Origin: Natrinema gelatinilyticum
GTDB lineage: Archaea > Halobacteriota > Halobacteria > Halobacteriales > Natrialbaceae
DNA: 64,000 bases
Direction of reading: 5' to 3'
Assembly (NCBI RefSeq): GCF_024266705.1
Contig: NZ_CP100757.1
Location: forward strand, 124,001 to 188,000
Shown here: positions 24,140-33,636 of the stretch, piece by piece
Position numbering within the stretch: the stretch's first letter is position 1
Layout: every line of letters starts with the position of its first letter
Translations under genes and position numbers: made by a program
Notes under the pieces: generated by a model
Database searches by the model: none
Told to the model about the DNA's origin: nothing
The model's input: the letters and a program-made list of their open reading frames with translations, nothing else

Positions 24140-25534
24140 CATTGGTGTTCGGTTAAACACTGGATCACCTCGTGTAGGCTTCAGCCACTCGTTCACTAAG
24201 TAAGAGGCGTGATTTCTCTGGTTGACGAGCGTCACGAAACAGCAACTCCGGCAGGTTCGGCGGTGGATGCCCGAACGACTGGGCCAACTCTTCGAGGATG
24301 AGCTGGGCGAGAGACCTGAAGGTCCTCGCCCAGCGTTCCCGAGGGAACACCGTCTCAGGAAACAGCTCCTGAAATATACCGAGCAAGGCTCTGCTGACCA
24401 CGAGCGTCAGCAGAGCCGCCACAACCAGCAGTTCCACGATTGCTGGATCGCTTGTCTGGAACTTCTCCAGCCCATACAGCGATTTTAACTCCCGGAATAG
24501 CAATTCCACTTCCCACCGCAACCCATACAGCGCCGCAACTTGCCTCGGAGTGAACTCATCGGGCAGGTTCGTAACGTACAGATGGTAGTCGTCGGTGTCC
24601 TCGTTGCGGACACCGACGACGCGAAACTCCATCGTGTCGGTTGACTGTTTCCCTGCGTACGGCCGTCGCTTGAATGTGATCTCCACAGTCACGTCTACGA
24701 TCTCGCGTGTGAGGTCGCCCAGAACGTCCTGGAGGCGACGGCCTGGCAAGGAAATGGCGCGCCCGCGCCATTTCCGCCGCTCCCCGACGATCAACGGGTT
24801 CGCGTTTGACTTCAGCCGCGTCAAAAAGAACCCGCCATTTTCCTCGATCAACGCGAACCGGCGGAAACTGTAGAACCCGAGATCGAACAGTAACAACCGG
24901 TCTCGCAGCCAGCTCCCTGTGCGGAGCTGGCTGCTCTCTTGGGTGCGTTCGTCGGTGAGCTGGAACTGTTCGAGGCTCTGAGTAGTAGCGTTATGGACGA
25001 GGTGAAGCTTCGCGCCGGACTGATCCGAGTGAGTCGCTGGAAACTCGCTAAGGAGCCGATGCAACCGAAAAACGGTTGCATCGGCGATCAGCACATCACG
25101 AAATAACTCGAACTGTGGTGCGATCGTGTGGGGAACCGCGACCTCCTCGAGAGCGTGCTCGAGGAGGTCGCTCAACAGGGCACCAAGTGCTGGTGTGAAC
25201 CGGTCATAGAAACTGGAGCGAGCAACAGTCTGGTTAGTCGCTGCGGAGTAGGCCCGCTGAAATCCGGCGATCGTGCGGGCTTCGCCGTCGACGGCGAAGC
25301 CCATGATGAGCGTCCAGACGAGCATCGTGATGTCGATTGTCCGGTGGCGTTGGACGACATCGCGCTCTCGCGCGATGTCTTCGATACGTTCGGCTGGAAA
25401 CAGGGAAGTCAGCCGCCGTCGTATGAGGTCCGGGGAGAGCGTATTGAACACATTCTCTCCCCACGCGGTCTACAACGATAGCTTCGTCAATCGAGCGCAG
25501 TCTCTCGGTTTCTTGTCTTAACCGAACACGGATG
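24140..25534 (-). mobile_element. IS4-family element (ISH8-like) with 10-bp target duplication
   Basis: Terminal inverted repeats CATTGGTGTTCGGTTAA (24140-24156) and TTAACCGAACACGGATG (25518-25534) match in 15 of 17 positions. The 10-bp GTGGCCAGTG flanks both sides (24130-24139 and 25535-25544). The element is 1395 bp. An exact duplication and intact transposase indicate a fairly recent insertion. Confidence 0.92.
24165..25451 (-). CDS. IS4-family DDE transposase
   Basis: 428 residues, intact. The catalytic triad is visible: Asp in LIADATVFRLH near 122, Asp in LLLFDLGFYSFRRF near 190, and Glu in the IS4 signature YGLRWEVELLFRELKSLYG near 310. It fills almost the whole element. It lies between the DoxX gene and the CopA remnant and breaks no gene that I can see. 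Confidence 0.95.
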   Translation of the reverse strand: MFNTLSPDLIRRRLTSLFPAERIEDIARERDVVQRHRTIDITMLVWTLIMGFAVDGEARTIAGFQRAYSAATNQTVARSSFYDRFTPALGALLSDLLEHALEEVAVPHTIAPQFELFRDVLIADATVFRLHRLLSEFPATHSDQSGAKLHLVHNATTQSLEQFQLTDERTQESSQLRTGSWLRDRLLLFDLGFYSFRRFALIEENGGFFLTRLKSNANPLIVGERRKWRGRAISLPGRRLQDVLGDLTREIVDVTVEITFKRRPYAGKQSTDTMEFRVVGVRNEDTDDYHLYVTNLPDEFTPRQVAALYGLRWEVELLFRELKSLYGLEKFQTSDPAIVELLVVAALLTLVVSRALLGIFQELFPETVFPRERWARTFRSLAQLILEELAQSFGHPPPNLPELLFRDARQPEKSRLLLSERVAEAYTR

Positions 25535-25547
25535 GTGGCCAGTGGAG

Positions 25548-26850
25548 TCATCCGAGCAGTTCGTAGTCGTGATCAGGGATGTACCGCCGGAACAGCAGGC
25601 TGTTCGACAGCACTGACACGCTGGAGAACGCCATCGCGCCGGCGACGACGGGGCCGCCCGCGACGAGCCCCCACAGCGGGAGCAACTCGACGAATTCGGC
25701 GAGGGTGCCGGGGAAGAAGTACCAGATGACGCCCCAGAAGAGGGCGTTCACGATGACCGCGGGCACGAAGACGCCGAGATGCGGTCGGCGAGGTTCTGGA
25801 TGTCAGGCCGGCGAGACTGCGCTTCCTTGACGGCCTGGATGATCTGCTGGAGGACAGTGTTTTTCCCGATCTTCGTCGCTTCGACGACGAGCACGCCGTT
25901 CTCATTGATCGTGGAGCCGACCACCTCGTCATCATCGCTCTTCTCGACTGGGTCAGACTCGCCGGTGACCATCGGCTCGTCGACAGCGCTCTGCCCATCG
26001 ACGACGACGCCGTCGGTTGGAATTTGTTCGCCGGGTCGGACCTTCATCTGGTCACCAACCTCGACATCTTCGAGAGGAATTTCTTCCTCGTTACCCTCTT
26101 CGTCGATGACGGTAACCGTCTCGGCCTCCATCTCCAGCAGTTTCCGAAGCGCCTCGTCGGCTTACCCCTTCGAACGGGCCTCGCCTCAAGGTCATTCCCG
26201 AGCGTGATGGACACGAGGATGAGCACTGCCGTATCGAAGTACAGTCCCCCGGCGATCACCTCGAGCAATACTGCGACGGAGTAGACGTACGCGGTGGTCG
26301 ACCCCAGCGCGATGAGCACGTCCATGTTGGCACGGCCGCTCTTGACGAGCGCCTTATAGGAGTTCTTGTGGAATGGCCAGCCGAGCACCAGCTGGACGGG
26401 CGTCGCCAATAGGAACTCGTCCCAACCGAATTCGATGCCGGAGGCCGTCTCCGGAAGAACGCTACCGCCGAGCAGGAACTTCTCGACGAGGAAGAACAGC
26501 AGGGGGCTGAAAGCGCTGCTCCGAACAAGGTCAACCGCAATTGTCGTCCGATCTCCTCTTGTCTGGCAGCCTCTTGGGCCTCACCTCCCGGCCCATCTTC
26601 GGTCTCAGCGTCCTCGCGGACGGGCGAATAGCCAGCGTCCTTGATGGCGTCGTAGAGGTCTGTGAGACCCGCCTCGGCTGGGTTGTACGTATCCGGCGTG
26701 ACCGATGCAACCGCCGATCGTGAGGTGGAGTAAGCGAATGTAGATGGTGACGCTGACGTCACGGCACTCGTACAGGCTGTTGAGGACACTGGGTACACCG
26801 CCCATGCCTGAGAGAAACCAGAACATTCGTAGACGAACGCCATGCTCTTC
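25548..26850 (-). pseudogene. CopA-type copper ATPase, wrecked
   Basis: Pieces in several frames follow the order of a P1B copper ATPase: a scrambled HMA-like start; YNPAEAGLTDLYDAIKDAGY; membrane piece LVLGWPFHKNSYKALV with MDVLIALGSTTAYVYSVAVL; actuator domain with PTDGVVVDG and MVTGESDPVEK; then, after LADRISA, a jump straight to the last helices (FFPGTLAEFVELLPL, AMAFSSVSVLSNSLLFRRY). The whole P- and N-domain, including the DKTG phosphorylation site, is deleted. The product cannot pump. The intact CopB-type ATPase nearby may cover the function. Confidence 0.88.
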
Positions 26851-27055
26851 TCCTCCAATTCTGTCTCCCCAACAGGCGGACTACGATCCGTCTCGAGTCG
26901 CCCAAGCTTCGTTGGCAGCTGCATCCTATTTCAGGTTCCAGCCCGTACCTACACTAATGATGGCGCAGCATTCGTGTTTCTATAGTTGCGATCTGCAGAT
27001 GAATCGAGCCCTTTTAAGCGACCTATTCTGGATCTATTAGAGGTAAGTAAAACCA

Positions 27056-28030
27056 ATGGTAGTTATCGAGTCAGAAGCGTTATTCTTTGTTGGGTTTGGA
27101 TTTCTAGTCGGCATTCTCTTCGGCTTCTTCGGACTGGGTGGGAGCTTCTTCGTCACCCCTGCACTCCTCGTGCTCGGGCACCCCACCGAAGCTGCTGTTG
27201 GCTCTGGTCTCGTATTTGTCTTCGGAACGTCCATCGCTGCGGCGGTTACCCACCGGTCAGCTGGACACATCAACTACACTCTCGGAACGCTTCTCATCGT
27301 CGGGATGGCAGTTGGCATTGAGGCCGGCAGGCGAGTGCTGTTCTGGCTCGCCAGGAGAGGGATATCGGATCTCGTCATTAGCATTGCCTACGTTGTTCTG
27401 TTGGCAGTAGTTGGTGTCCTCATTCTCCGTCGAGTTCACACTGACCTCACCGCGATTTCCGGTGAACGACGCGGTCAACCAGCTTTCGAGCAGTTTCCCC
27501 TTACCCAATTCCCACCGGCAATCAAGGTGCATCCTGGTGTGCAGGTGTCCGTTTGGCTCATCCTCTTCGTCGGTGTCGCTATCGGAACTCTGTCTGGATT
27601 CCTCGGGGTTGGAGGTGGCTTCCTGATGGTCCCCAGTCTCGTCTATGGAGTAGGAATCGCGAAAACGATAGCCGTCGGCACCGATATCTTTCAAATCGCA
27701 GGGTCGAGCGCGTTCGGATCGGTTCGCTACTTTCAGGAAGGAGCCGTCCATTTCTCGGTCGTACTCCCACTGCTCGGTGGGAGTGTCTTTGGATCCTTTG
27801 TCGGATCTCGATTGACTGATATTGTCGACGAAAGCGCACTGATGAGCTACTTTGCTGTGATGCTACTCCTCGACAGCATCGCAGTAGCGAGTAAGACGAT
27901 CAGCCACGCCTATGATATCCGAATCCTCCACTACCTCAGTATCACGATTCTTTTCGGGACTGCGTTCGTCCTCGCAGCGATAATCGTCTATCGGGGAGGG
28001 CGAACAGCCTACCGCGACTTGGGTGGATGA
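27056..28030 (+). CDS. TauE/SafE-family membrane permease, second copy
   Basis: 324 residues. Repeated family motifs are GILFGFFGLGGSFFVTPAL near 20 and GTLSGFLGVGGGFLMVPSL near 180, with about eight membrane helices. It differs clearly from the one at 13814, which lacks the GLGG/GVGG form. Likely an exporter of sulfite or a related anion, or a general organic-anion permease. It lies 102 bp before the CopB gene, same strand. Confidence 0.9.
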   Translation: MVVIESEALFFVGFGFLVGILFGFFGLGGSFFVTPALLVLGHPTEAAVGSGLVFVFGTSIAAAVTHRSAGHINYTLGTLLIVGMAVGIEAGRRVLFWLARRGISDLVISIAYVVLLAVVGVLILRRVHTDLTAISGERRGQPAFEQFPLTQFPPAIKVHPGVQVSVWLILFVGVAIGTLSGFLGVGGGFLMVPSLVYGVGIAKTIAVGTDIFQIAGSSAFGSVRYFQEGAVHFSVVLPLLGGSVFGSFVGSRLTDIVDESALMSYFAVMLLLDSIAVASKTISHAYDIRILHYLSITILFGTAFVLAAIIVYRGGRTAYRDLGG

Positions 28031-28132
28031 GACTCCTCGTTTGTTTCCGATTAGAAATTGTGAGATTTATCCGCCAGGCAAGCCACACACCTATTTTCTG
28101 TGAGATCCTATTCGCGCTAACGAGGGCATCTT

Positions 28133-30421
28133 ATGGACGATCACGGGAAGACACCTGACGACGGTGATGCCTCGACTCACCACGGTGGCCACCACGATGC
28201 CAAAGACGAGCCACAGCCACCTGCTGGCGAAGAGGAATCGCGCGTCGAACAGTCGATACTAGAGGAAGAAGCCGAAGACGCAGACGAGGGCGAGCGCGAG
28301 GTCGACGAACAGTACGAACATGGGGCGAGCCATGGTTCAGGGGGTTCTGACCACGGCGGTCATGGCGATCACGGCGGTCATGATGGTCATGACGGAGACG
28401 GTGGTATGCACGAGGGCCACGAGCAGATGTTCCGACGGCGCTTTTTCATCTCGACGTTACTCTCGATTCCCGTCCTCCTGTACAGCGAGACACTACAGGC
28501 GTGGCTTGGTTTTTCAGTACCGGCGTTCCCCGGGAGTGAATTGATCAACCCTGTGTTCGCGGTGATCGTCTTCGCGTACGGTGGTGTCCCGTTCCTCCGG
28601 ATGGCCCGTCCGGAACTCGAGGACCAAGCACCAGGAATGATGACGCTCATCTCAATGGCGATCACGGTCGCGTTCGTCTACAGTCTCGCGAGCGTCGTCT
28701 TCCCGACGGCATCGACGTTCTTCTGGGAGCTGGTTACGCTGATCGACATCATGCTGCTCGGACACTGGATCGAAATGCGTTCCGTTCGACGGGCCTCCAG
28801 TGCGCTCGACGAACTCGCAAAACTTCTCCCAGACACCGCCGAGCGAATCACAGAAAACGGTGATACCGAAACGGTGCCTGTGAGTGACCTTTCCGAAGGT
28901 GATCTCGTTCTCGTCCGGCCCGGTGCGAGCGTTCCTGCCGACGGCATCGTCGAAGAGGGAGACTCCGACGTCAACGAATCGATGATTACTGGTGAATCGA
29001 GGCCAGTTTCGAAGGAACCAGGCGACGAGGTGATCGGTGGTACCATCAACGGTGACGGGAGCCTTCGGGTCCAGATCAGTGCGACGGGTGACGAGACGAC
29101 GCTGGCAGGAATCATGCGCCTCGTCGAGGAAGCTCAAGAGAGCAAGTCCCAAACGCAGATGCTCGCCGACAGAGCGGCAGGCTGGCTCTTCTATGTCGCT
29201 CTCTCAGTAGCGATCGTGACCGCAATCGCCTGGACCGTCGCCGTTTCGTTTAACGCCACAGTCATCGAACGGGTCGTGACCGTCCTTGTGATTGCTTGTC
29301 CGCACGCACTCGGACTCGCCATACCACTCGTCGTTGCGATCAACACGTCGCTCGCGGCGCGAAATGGAATGCTGATCCGCGATCGGATCGCCATGGAACA
29401 GGCCCGAGAACTTGACACGGTTATCTTCGACAAAACGGGGACGCTCACGAAGGGCGAGCAGGGTATCGTCGACGTCGAAACCGTCAGTGATCTCGAGGAG
29501 GACGAAGCACTTGCACTCGCGGCAGCAGTCGAGGGTGATTCGGAACACATGATCGCCCAGGCGATTCGCGAGGCCGCTGACGAGCGGGGCGTCACGCCAG
29601 AAACCGCAACCCGCTTTGAGGCACTCAAAGGCCGCGGTGTTCGCGCGACGGTCGACGGTGAAACAGTGTACGTTGGCGGACCAAACCTCCTCCCACACCT
29701 CGAGATAGACATTCCGCCCAAACTGGCGTCGTTCGCAGATCGAGCTGGTGAAAGTGCCCAAACAGTCGTGTATCTCGTTCGTGAGGATGAACCGGTCGCC
29801 GCATTTGCGCTCGCGGACGTCGTTCGCGACGAGAGCTATCAGGTCGTGGACGCGCTTCACGAACTCGGTCTCGAAGTCGCGATGCTGACCGGGGACTCCG
29901 AGGACGTCGCTCGCGCCGTCGCCGACGACCTCGGTATCGACACGGTTTTCGCAGAGGTGCTGCCCGAGGACAAGGACAAGAAGGTGACCGAACTGCAGGA
30001 TCAGGGTAAGTTCGTGGCGATGGTTGGTGACGGCGTCAACGACGCACCGGCACTGACGCGGTCCGACATTGGGATCGCTATTGGCTCCGGGACGGACGTC
30101 GCCGTCCAGTCGGCTGACATCATCCTCGTCCAGAACAACCCGATGGACGTCGTCCGCCTCGTGAAGCTGAGCAAAGCGAGTTATCGGAAGATGCAGCAGA
30201 ACCTTGTCTGGGCCGCCGGCTACAACGTCTTTGCACTGCCACTTGCGGCAGGTATTCTTGCCCCGATCGGGATCCTCCTCTCGCCCGCAGTCGGCGCCTT
30301 ACTCATGTCGCTCAGTACCGTGATCGTCGCGATCAATGCGCAGTTCCTCCGTCGCGTTGATCTCGACCTCCCAAACCTGCCGGGCGTGTCTGCGCCACAG
30401 AAGCCACAGCCAGCAGACTGA
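28133..30421 (+). CDS. copB: CopB-type heavy-metal P1B ATPase
   Basis: 762 residues, intact. The N-terminus (1-100) is extremely rich in His, Gly, Asp and Glu and lacks a CxxC HMA domain, as in CopB/P1B-3 pumps. Key sites: TGES near 284, CPHALGL in the transport helix near 389 (CPH rather than CPC), DKTGTLTKGE near 433 and GDGVNDAPAL near 631. The CPH motif points to export of Cu(II), Cu(I) or Ag(I). It acts in the cell membrane. It is the best-preserved metal-efflux gene of the window and follows a TauE-type permease. Confidence 0.95.
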   Translation: MDDHGKTPDDGDASTHHGGHHDAKDEPQPPAGEEESRVEQSILEEEAEDADEGEREVDEQYEHGASHGSGGSDHGGHGDHGGHDGHDGDGGMHEGHEQMFRRRFFISTLLSIPVLLYSETLQAWLGFSVPAFPGSELINPVFAVIVFAYGGVPFLRMARPELEDQAPGMMTLISMAITVAFVYSLASVVFPTASTFFWELVTLIDIMLLGHWIEMRSVRRASSALDELAKLLPDTAERITENGDTETVPVSDLSEGDLVLVRPGASVPADGIVEEGDSDVNESMITGESRPVSKEPGDEVIGGTINGDGSLRVQISATGDETTLAGIMRLVEEAQESKSQTQMLADRAAGWLFYVALSVAIVTAIAWTVAVSFNATVIERVVTVLVIACPHALGLAIPLVVAINTSLAARNGMLIRDRIAMEQARELDTVIFDKTGTLTKGEQGIVDVETVSDLEEDEALALAAAVEGDSEHMIAQAIREAADERGVTPETATRFEALKGRGVRATVDGETVYVGGPNLLPHLEIDIPPKLASFADRAGESAQTVVYLVREDEPVAAFALADVVRDESYQVVDALHELGLEVAMLTGDSEDVARAVADDLGIDTVFAEVLPEDKDKKVTELQDQGKFVAMVGDGVNDAPALTRSDIGIAIGSGTDVAVQSADIILVQNNPMDVVRLVKLSKASYRKMQQNLVWAAGYNVFALPLAAGILAPIGILLSPAVGALLMSLSTVIVAINAQFLRRVDLDLPNLPGVSAPQKPQPAD

Positions 30422-30513
30422 AAAAGCCGACGAAGCTGGCAATTGAGACGTTCGTCGATCCCGCCGACAACACTCCACCACCGCCTCAGATAGATCTTCT
30501 CCGGGACCGGGAT

Positions 30514-30630
30514 ATGCCAACCGTTTCCGATGACGAATTCGCCTCGTCTCTCGAGGAGTTGAGTGATCGTCGTACAATGTTGCTCGGACTTATCAACGCC
30601 GATAGGCGGCAATGGCCCGCTCGAGAATGA
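30514..30630 (+). CDS. 38-residue ORF, unrecognised
   Basis: The frame MPTVSDDEFASSLEELSDRR ends in NADRRQWPARE. It is part of a longer stop-free stretch that begins just after the CopB stop (KKPTKLAIETFVDPADN). The composition is that of a real haloarchaeal protein, so this may be the 3' remnant of a lost gene and not a micro-ORF. Confidence 0.3.
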   Translation: MPTVSDDEFASSLEELSDRRTMLLGLINADRRQWPARE

Positions 30631-30783
30631 TGTAGATGTTTGATCTTCCGAAGGATATCAGAGAGTGACAAAAGAGTTCTCAAATCGGTAGGTACTCGTC
30701 TCTATTCAAATCACTTTTCTCCTAGCGGTCTCATAGGTAGTAGTACGATTGTCTGGAGATCTCAAATCTGAGATTCCTAACTC

Positions 30784-31485
30784 ATGATGAAAACCGCATC
30801 CAACAGTGACCATAGGAGACGTCTTCTCACGAGAGGTACTCGGTTTAATCTTCTATTCGCGATTCAACTGTTCGCCGGCCTCGCTTTCGCATACAGGACG
30901 GGTGACATGGGGAGTCGACTCACTTACTTCTTCATTCCGTTCATTTGGACCACGGTCTCTATCTGGGTCATCTGGCATACACGACCTGCACAGGCCCGAC
31001 GTCTCTTCCAGATCCTTGCAGCTGTGATTTCTTTTGCTTATCTCCTGATATTGCTGTATCTCACGGGTATCCTTGGACCCAGCGTACAGCACCTTTCGCA
31101 ATTAACGGGACCACACGGAGTCGGATTGACTTGGGGCCGATCGCTCGGGTGGAGTCCCGTCCTCATCTACACGGGAGAATGGATCACGTTGACCCTCGTT
31201 CCGTATCAGACAATCGGTCTCATAGCACTCTCATACCTCGTCTACGATGCATTGCTCGATTTCGCTCGATCGGCGATCGGCGGTATCGTCGGAATTGCGG
31301 CCTGTCCAGCCTGTGTCGGTCCATTATTTGCACCTTTGCTGCTTGGTGGATCTAGTGGTTCCTCTCTGGTTCTCCTACTAGGAGTCTACGGGTATGAGAT
31401 TGCGACCGTTTTATTCATTATCGCTGTAGGGATACTCTATTACCGACGTTGGGTTTCAAAACTTTTTCTTCATTTGCGACAATAA
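30784..31485 (+). CDS. Polytopic membrane protein with a CPAC motif
   Basis: 233 residues with about seven hydrophobic helices. A CPACVGP motif sits near residue 180 inside a Gly/Ser-rich helix, a possible metal or redox site. The N-terminus is basic (NSDHRRRLLTRG). I do not recognise the family with certainty. Its location between a copper pump and mobile DNA suggests it belongs to the metal island. Confidence 0.55.
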   Translation: MMKTASNSDHRRRLLTRGTRFNLLFAIQLFAGLAFAYRTGDMGSRLTYFFIPFIWTTVSIWVIWHTRPAQARRLFQILAAVISFAYLLILLYLTGILGPSVQHLSQLTGPHGVGLTWGRSLGWSPVLIYTGEWITLTLVPYQTIGLIALSYLVYDALLDFARSAIGGIVGIAACPACVGPLFAPLLLGGSSGSSLVLLLGVYGYEIATVLFIIAVGILYYRRWVSKLFLHLRQ

Positions 31486-31557
31486 TGGAGTAATTGGACG
31501 ATTCAGTATCTGATACACGCACAAACGAAAACAATCGCTACGAGCGACTACCAGCAG

Positions 31558-31809
31558 GTGTCCTTCAACGATTCGGACACCAGACGTGACGAGATGCAGA
31601 GCACGATCGAAGCGTGGGTCGAAGACCTCCTCGCGGAAGTCACCGACGCAGTCTCGAGCGACGAGTTCCAGCGATGGCTCGATATCCAGAGCCGCTTTCA
31701 CGACTGTTCGCATCGAAATACGTTGCTGATCACCAAGCAGTGTCCGCATGCGACTCAAGTCGCCGGCTATCGAACCTGGCTGGAGGAACAGGCGATGTCG
31801 CCCAGCTGA
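31558..31809 (+). pseudogene. ArdC-like protein remnant, N-terminal part
   Basis: The frame has MQSTIEAWVEDLLAEVTDAV, FQRWLDIQSRFHDCSHRNTL, TKQCPHATQVAGYRTWLEEQ and then stops. It matches the first domain of the ArdC-like family and the remnant at 2186 (EFQDWLNTQSR, NTLLIKRQCPEATKV). Only about 80 residues remain. The two scraps are distinct in sequence, so they come from different element copies. Confidence 0.65.
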
Positions 31810-31814
31810 ACGGG

Positions 31815-32085
31815 CACGAACTCGTCGCAGTCGATGAGTGGCTGCCTGGCAAAGAGCCGCCACCATACGAGATTGATCTCACCGACAGCTACGAATACAA
31901 GACGCGCTACTGGCGCTGCCGGAACTGTGGCCAGGAACGGAATCAACGTAACGAGTTTGTCGAACACTGCGAACAGCACACCACCCATGAAGCCAGTGAC
32001 CACGAGGTGGCAGTAGCCGACTACGACCGTCCTGCGAAGACCGTGATAATCGACGAGAAACGCCGCTGTTTCGAAGTCTCCCATA
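31815..32085 (+). pseudogene. Zinc-ribbon protein remnant
   Basis: A plus-strand frame without a start reads QLNGHELVAVDEWLPGKEPP, SYEYKTRYWRCRNCGQERNQ and FVEHCEQH. The CxxC followed by a C/H pair suggests a zinc site. It directly abuts the ArdC remnant in another frame and fades towards 32085. Similar short proteins occur on haloarchaeal plasmids. I cannot name the family. Confidence 0.4.
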
Positions 32086-32135
32086 TGTTGGCCTCAGGTT
32101 GCGTAATTCCTGCTGCAGAGATAGTGCGCCTATAC

Positions 32136-33500
32136 TCATGTGAGTCGGCTGCTCACCTCGGCTGCCGCTCGTTCGCCGGAGCGAATCGCCCCGTCCATGT
32201 AGCCACACCACTGTGTCGCAGTTTCCGTCCCCGCCCAATGGATACGCCCCTGAGGTTCGCGGAGGACATCGCCGTATCCGGTCATCGTCCCAGGCGTCAT
32301 GTTCCCGGCATAACATCCGGCCGACCACGCCTCGTTCGACCACACTTGCTCGGTGTACTCGACTGGGTTGGCGGCTTGGCCGCCGAAGTATCGGGCGAAA
32401 TCGTCCAACACGCGCTCACGTCGGTCGGACGCGTCCCGCTCGCTCCACGTGCGGGCCTCATTACTCACGATGAAGCCGACGAGCGCCCCGGTGGTGCTCT
32501 CGGCATCCATGTCGTCGAAAATGAATCCGACGATGTCGTCGTTTGTAAGCACGAAGCCGGAATAGCCGTCCGTCCGCCAGAAGGGGTCCTCGTACGTCGC
32601 GATGCACTTGATTGTCGCGCCCATCGGCATGCGCTGCGTGAGTGCATCCCGACGGGCCGGGAGTGGAGGGTCGTAGGCGATTCGTCCGGCCAGCGCCGGT
32701 GGAATCGCCACGATCACGTATGCTCCGGTGTAGGCGCCAGCGTCCGATTCGACGGTCACTCCAGAATCGTCTTGGGTGATAGCCCGGACCGGTGCCTCGA
32801 GCTGGACGGCCTCGCCCAGTTCGGTAGCCAACAGTCGAGACACCTGTTGTGCCCCCCCCTCGATACGCCGCTCCTGGGCACCCCCTTCGACGCCGGTTAT
32901 CACCTCGATCCCGCCGGCGGCGTGGACGTACGTCAGGAAGTACAGAAGGGAAATTTCTGACGGGTCGGTGGTGAATAACGCCCGAAAAAGTGCATCGAAG
33001 GCACCTCGCGCTGTTGTCGTCTCTAGGGTCGCTCGTTTCCAGGAATCGACGGTGGTCGCGTCCCACTCCTCGGCGTCCGGTGCGTCGTATGGGGCATGGA
33101 GAGGGATCTGCGTTCGAAGCGTCTCGATCTGTCCGAACGCGTCCATCAGTTCCGCGTACGCCTTGGCGGGAAGTGCCCTGAGTGCATCGTCGTGTTCGTT
33201 CACCGTACCGTCGATTGAGACCTGGTCGAGTCCCTCGTCGAACTGGGGGACTGTGTCGAGGTCGAACTCCTCGACAAGGTCGTTCACACGGTCCTGAGTG
33301 GGGCCGATCCACTGCCCGCCGAGGTCGACCTGTTCACCGTCCGCCAATCTGTGGTCGAGCGTTCGGCCGCCGACGCGGTCGCGTGCTTCGAGCACCGTTA
33401 CGCTGTGGCTGTCCCTCACGAGTTCTCGCGCCGCAGTGAGCCCCGCCAGGCCAGCCCCGACGACGACAGCATCGATTCGTCCATCTTGTCCATGCGTCAT
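32136..33500 (-). CDS. Flavin-dependent monoamine oxidase family protein
   Basis: 454 residues. The FAD-binding Rossmann motif VVVGAGLAGLTAARELVRDS lies at 12-31, followed by EARDRVGGRT near 40 and GGQWIGP near 61. The C-terminal AGTETATQWCGYMDGAIRSG near 430 is the second FAD contact of amine oxidases. The reaction would be oxidative deamination of an amine with H2O2 release, or oxidation of a related substrate. There is no signal peptide, so it is cytosolic. It stands alone between mobile remnants. Confidence 0.93.
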   Translation of the reverse strand: MTHGQDGRIDAVVVGAGLAGLTAARELVRDSHSVTVLEARDRVGGRTLDHRLADGEQVDLGGQWIGPTQDRVNDLVEEFDLDTVPQFDEGLDQVSIDGTVNEHDDALRALPAKAYAELMDAFGQIETLRTQIPLHAPYDAPDAEEWDATTVDSWKRATLETTTARGAFDALFRALFTTDPSEISLLYFLTYVHAAGGIEVITGVEGGAQERRIEGGAQQVSRLLATELGEAVQLEAPVRAITQDDSGVTVESDAGAYTGAYVIVAIPPALAGRIAYDPPLPARRDALTQRMPMGATIKCIATYEDPFWRTDGYSGFVLTNDDIVGFIFDDMDAESTTGALVGFIVSNEARTWSERDASDRRERVLDDFARYFGGQAANPVEYTEQVWSNEAWSAGCYAGNMTPGTMTGYGDVLREPQGRIHWAGTETATQWCGYMDGAIRSGERAAAEVSSRLT

Positions 33501-33636
33501 GTTTTCTACCCTTTTTGCACCTACCTCTGCGTTTCTGCCGCCCTACGATGAACGGAGCAGGTGTGCCTGTTAGACGATGGCAACCATGATAATGCTTCGT
33601 AGCAGGTAGTGTCCGGACGGCCGTGCTGAACGTGAA

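Noticed and set aside
28182..28420. His-codon repeats in the copB 5' end as a regulatory DNA repeat
   Set aside because: Explained by the His/Gly-rich metal-binding N-terminus of the pump.
31614..32960. 448-codon plus-strand ORF
   Set aside because: Most of it is antisense to the flavin amine oxidase, whose FAD motifs are clear. Only the first part (to about 32085) overlaps real gene remnants.
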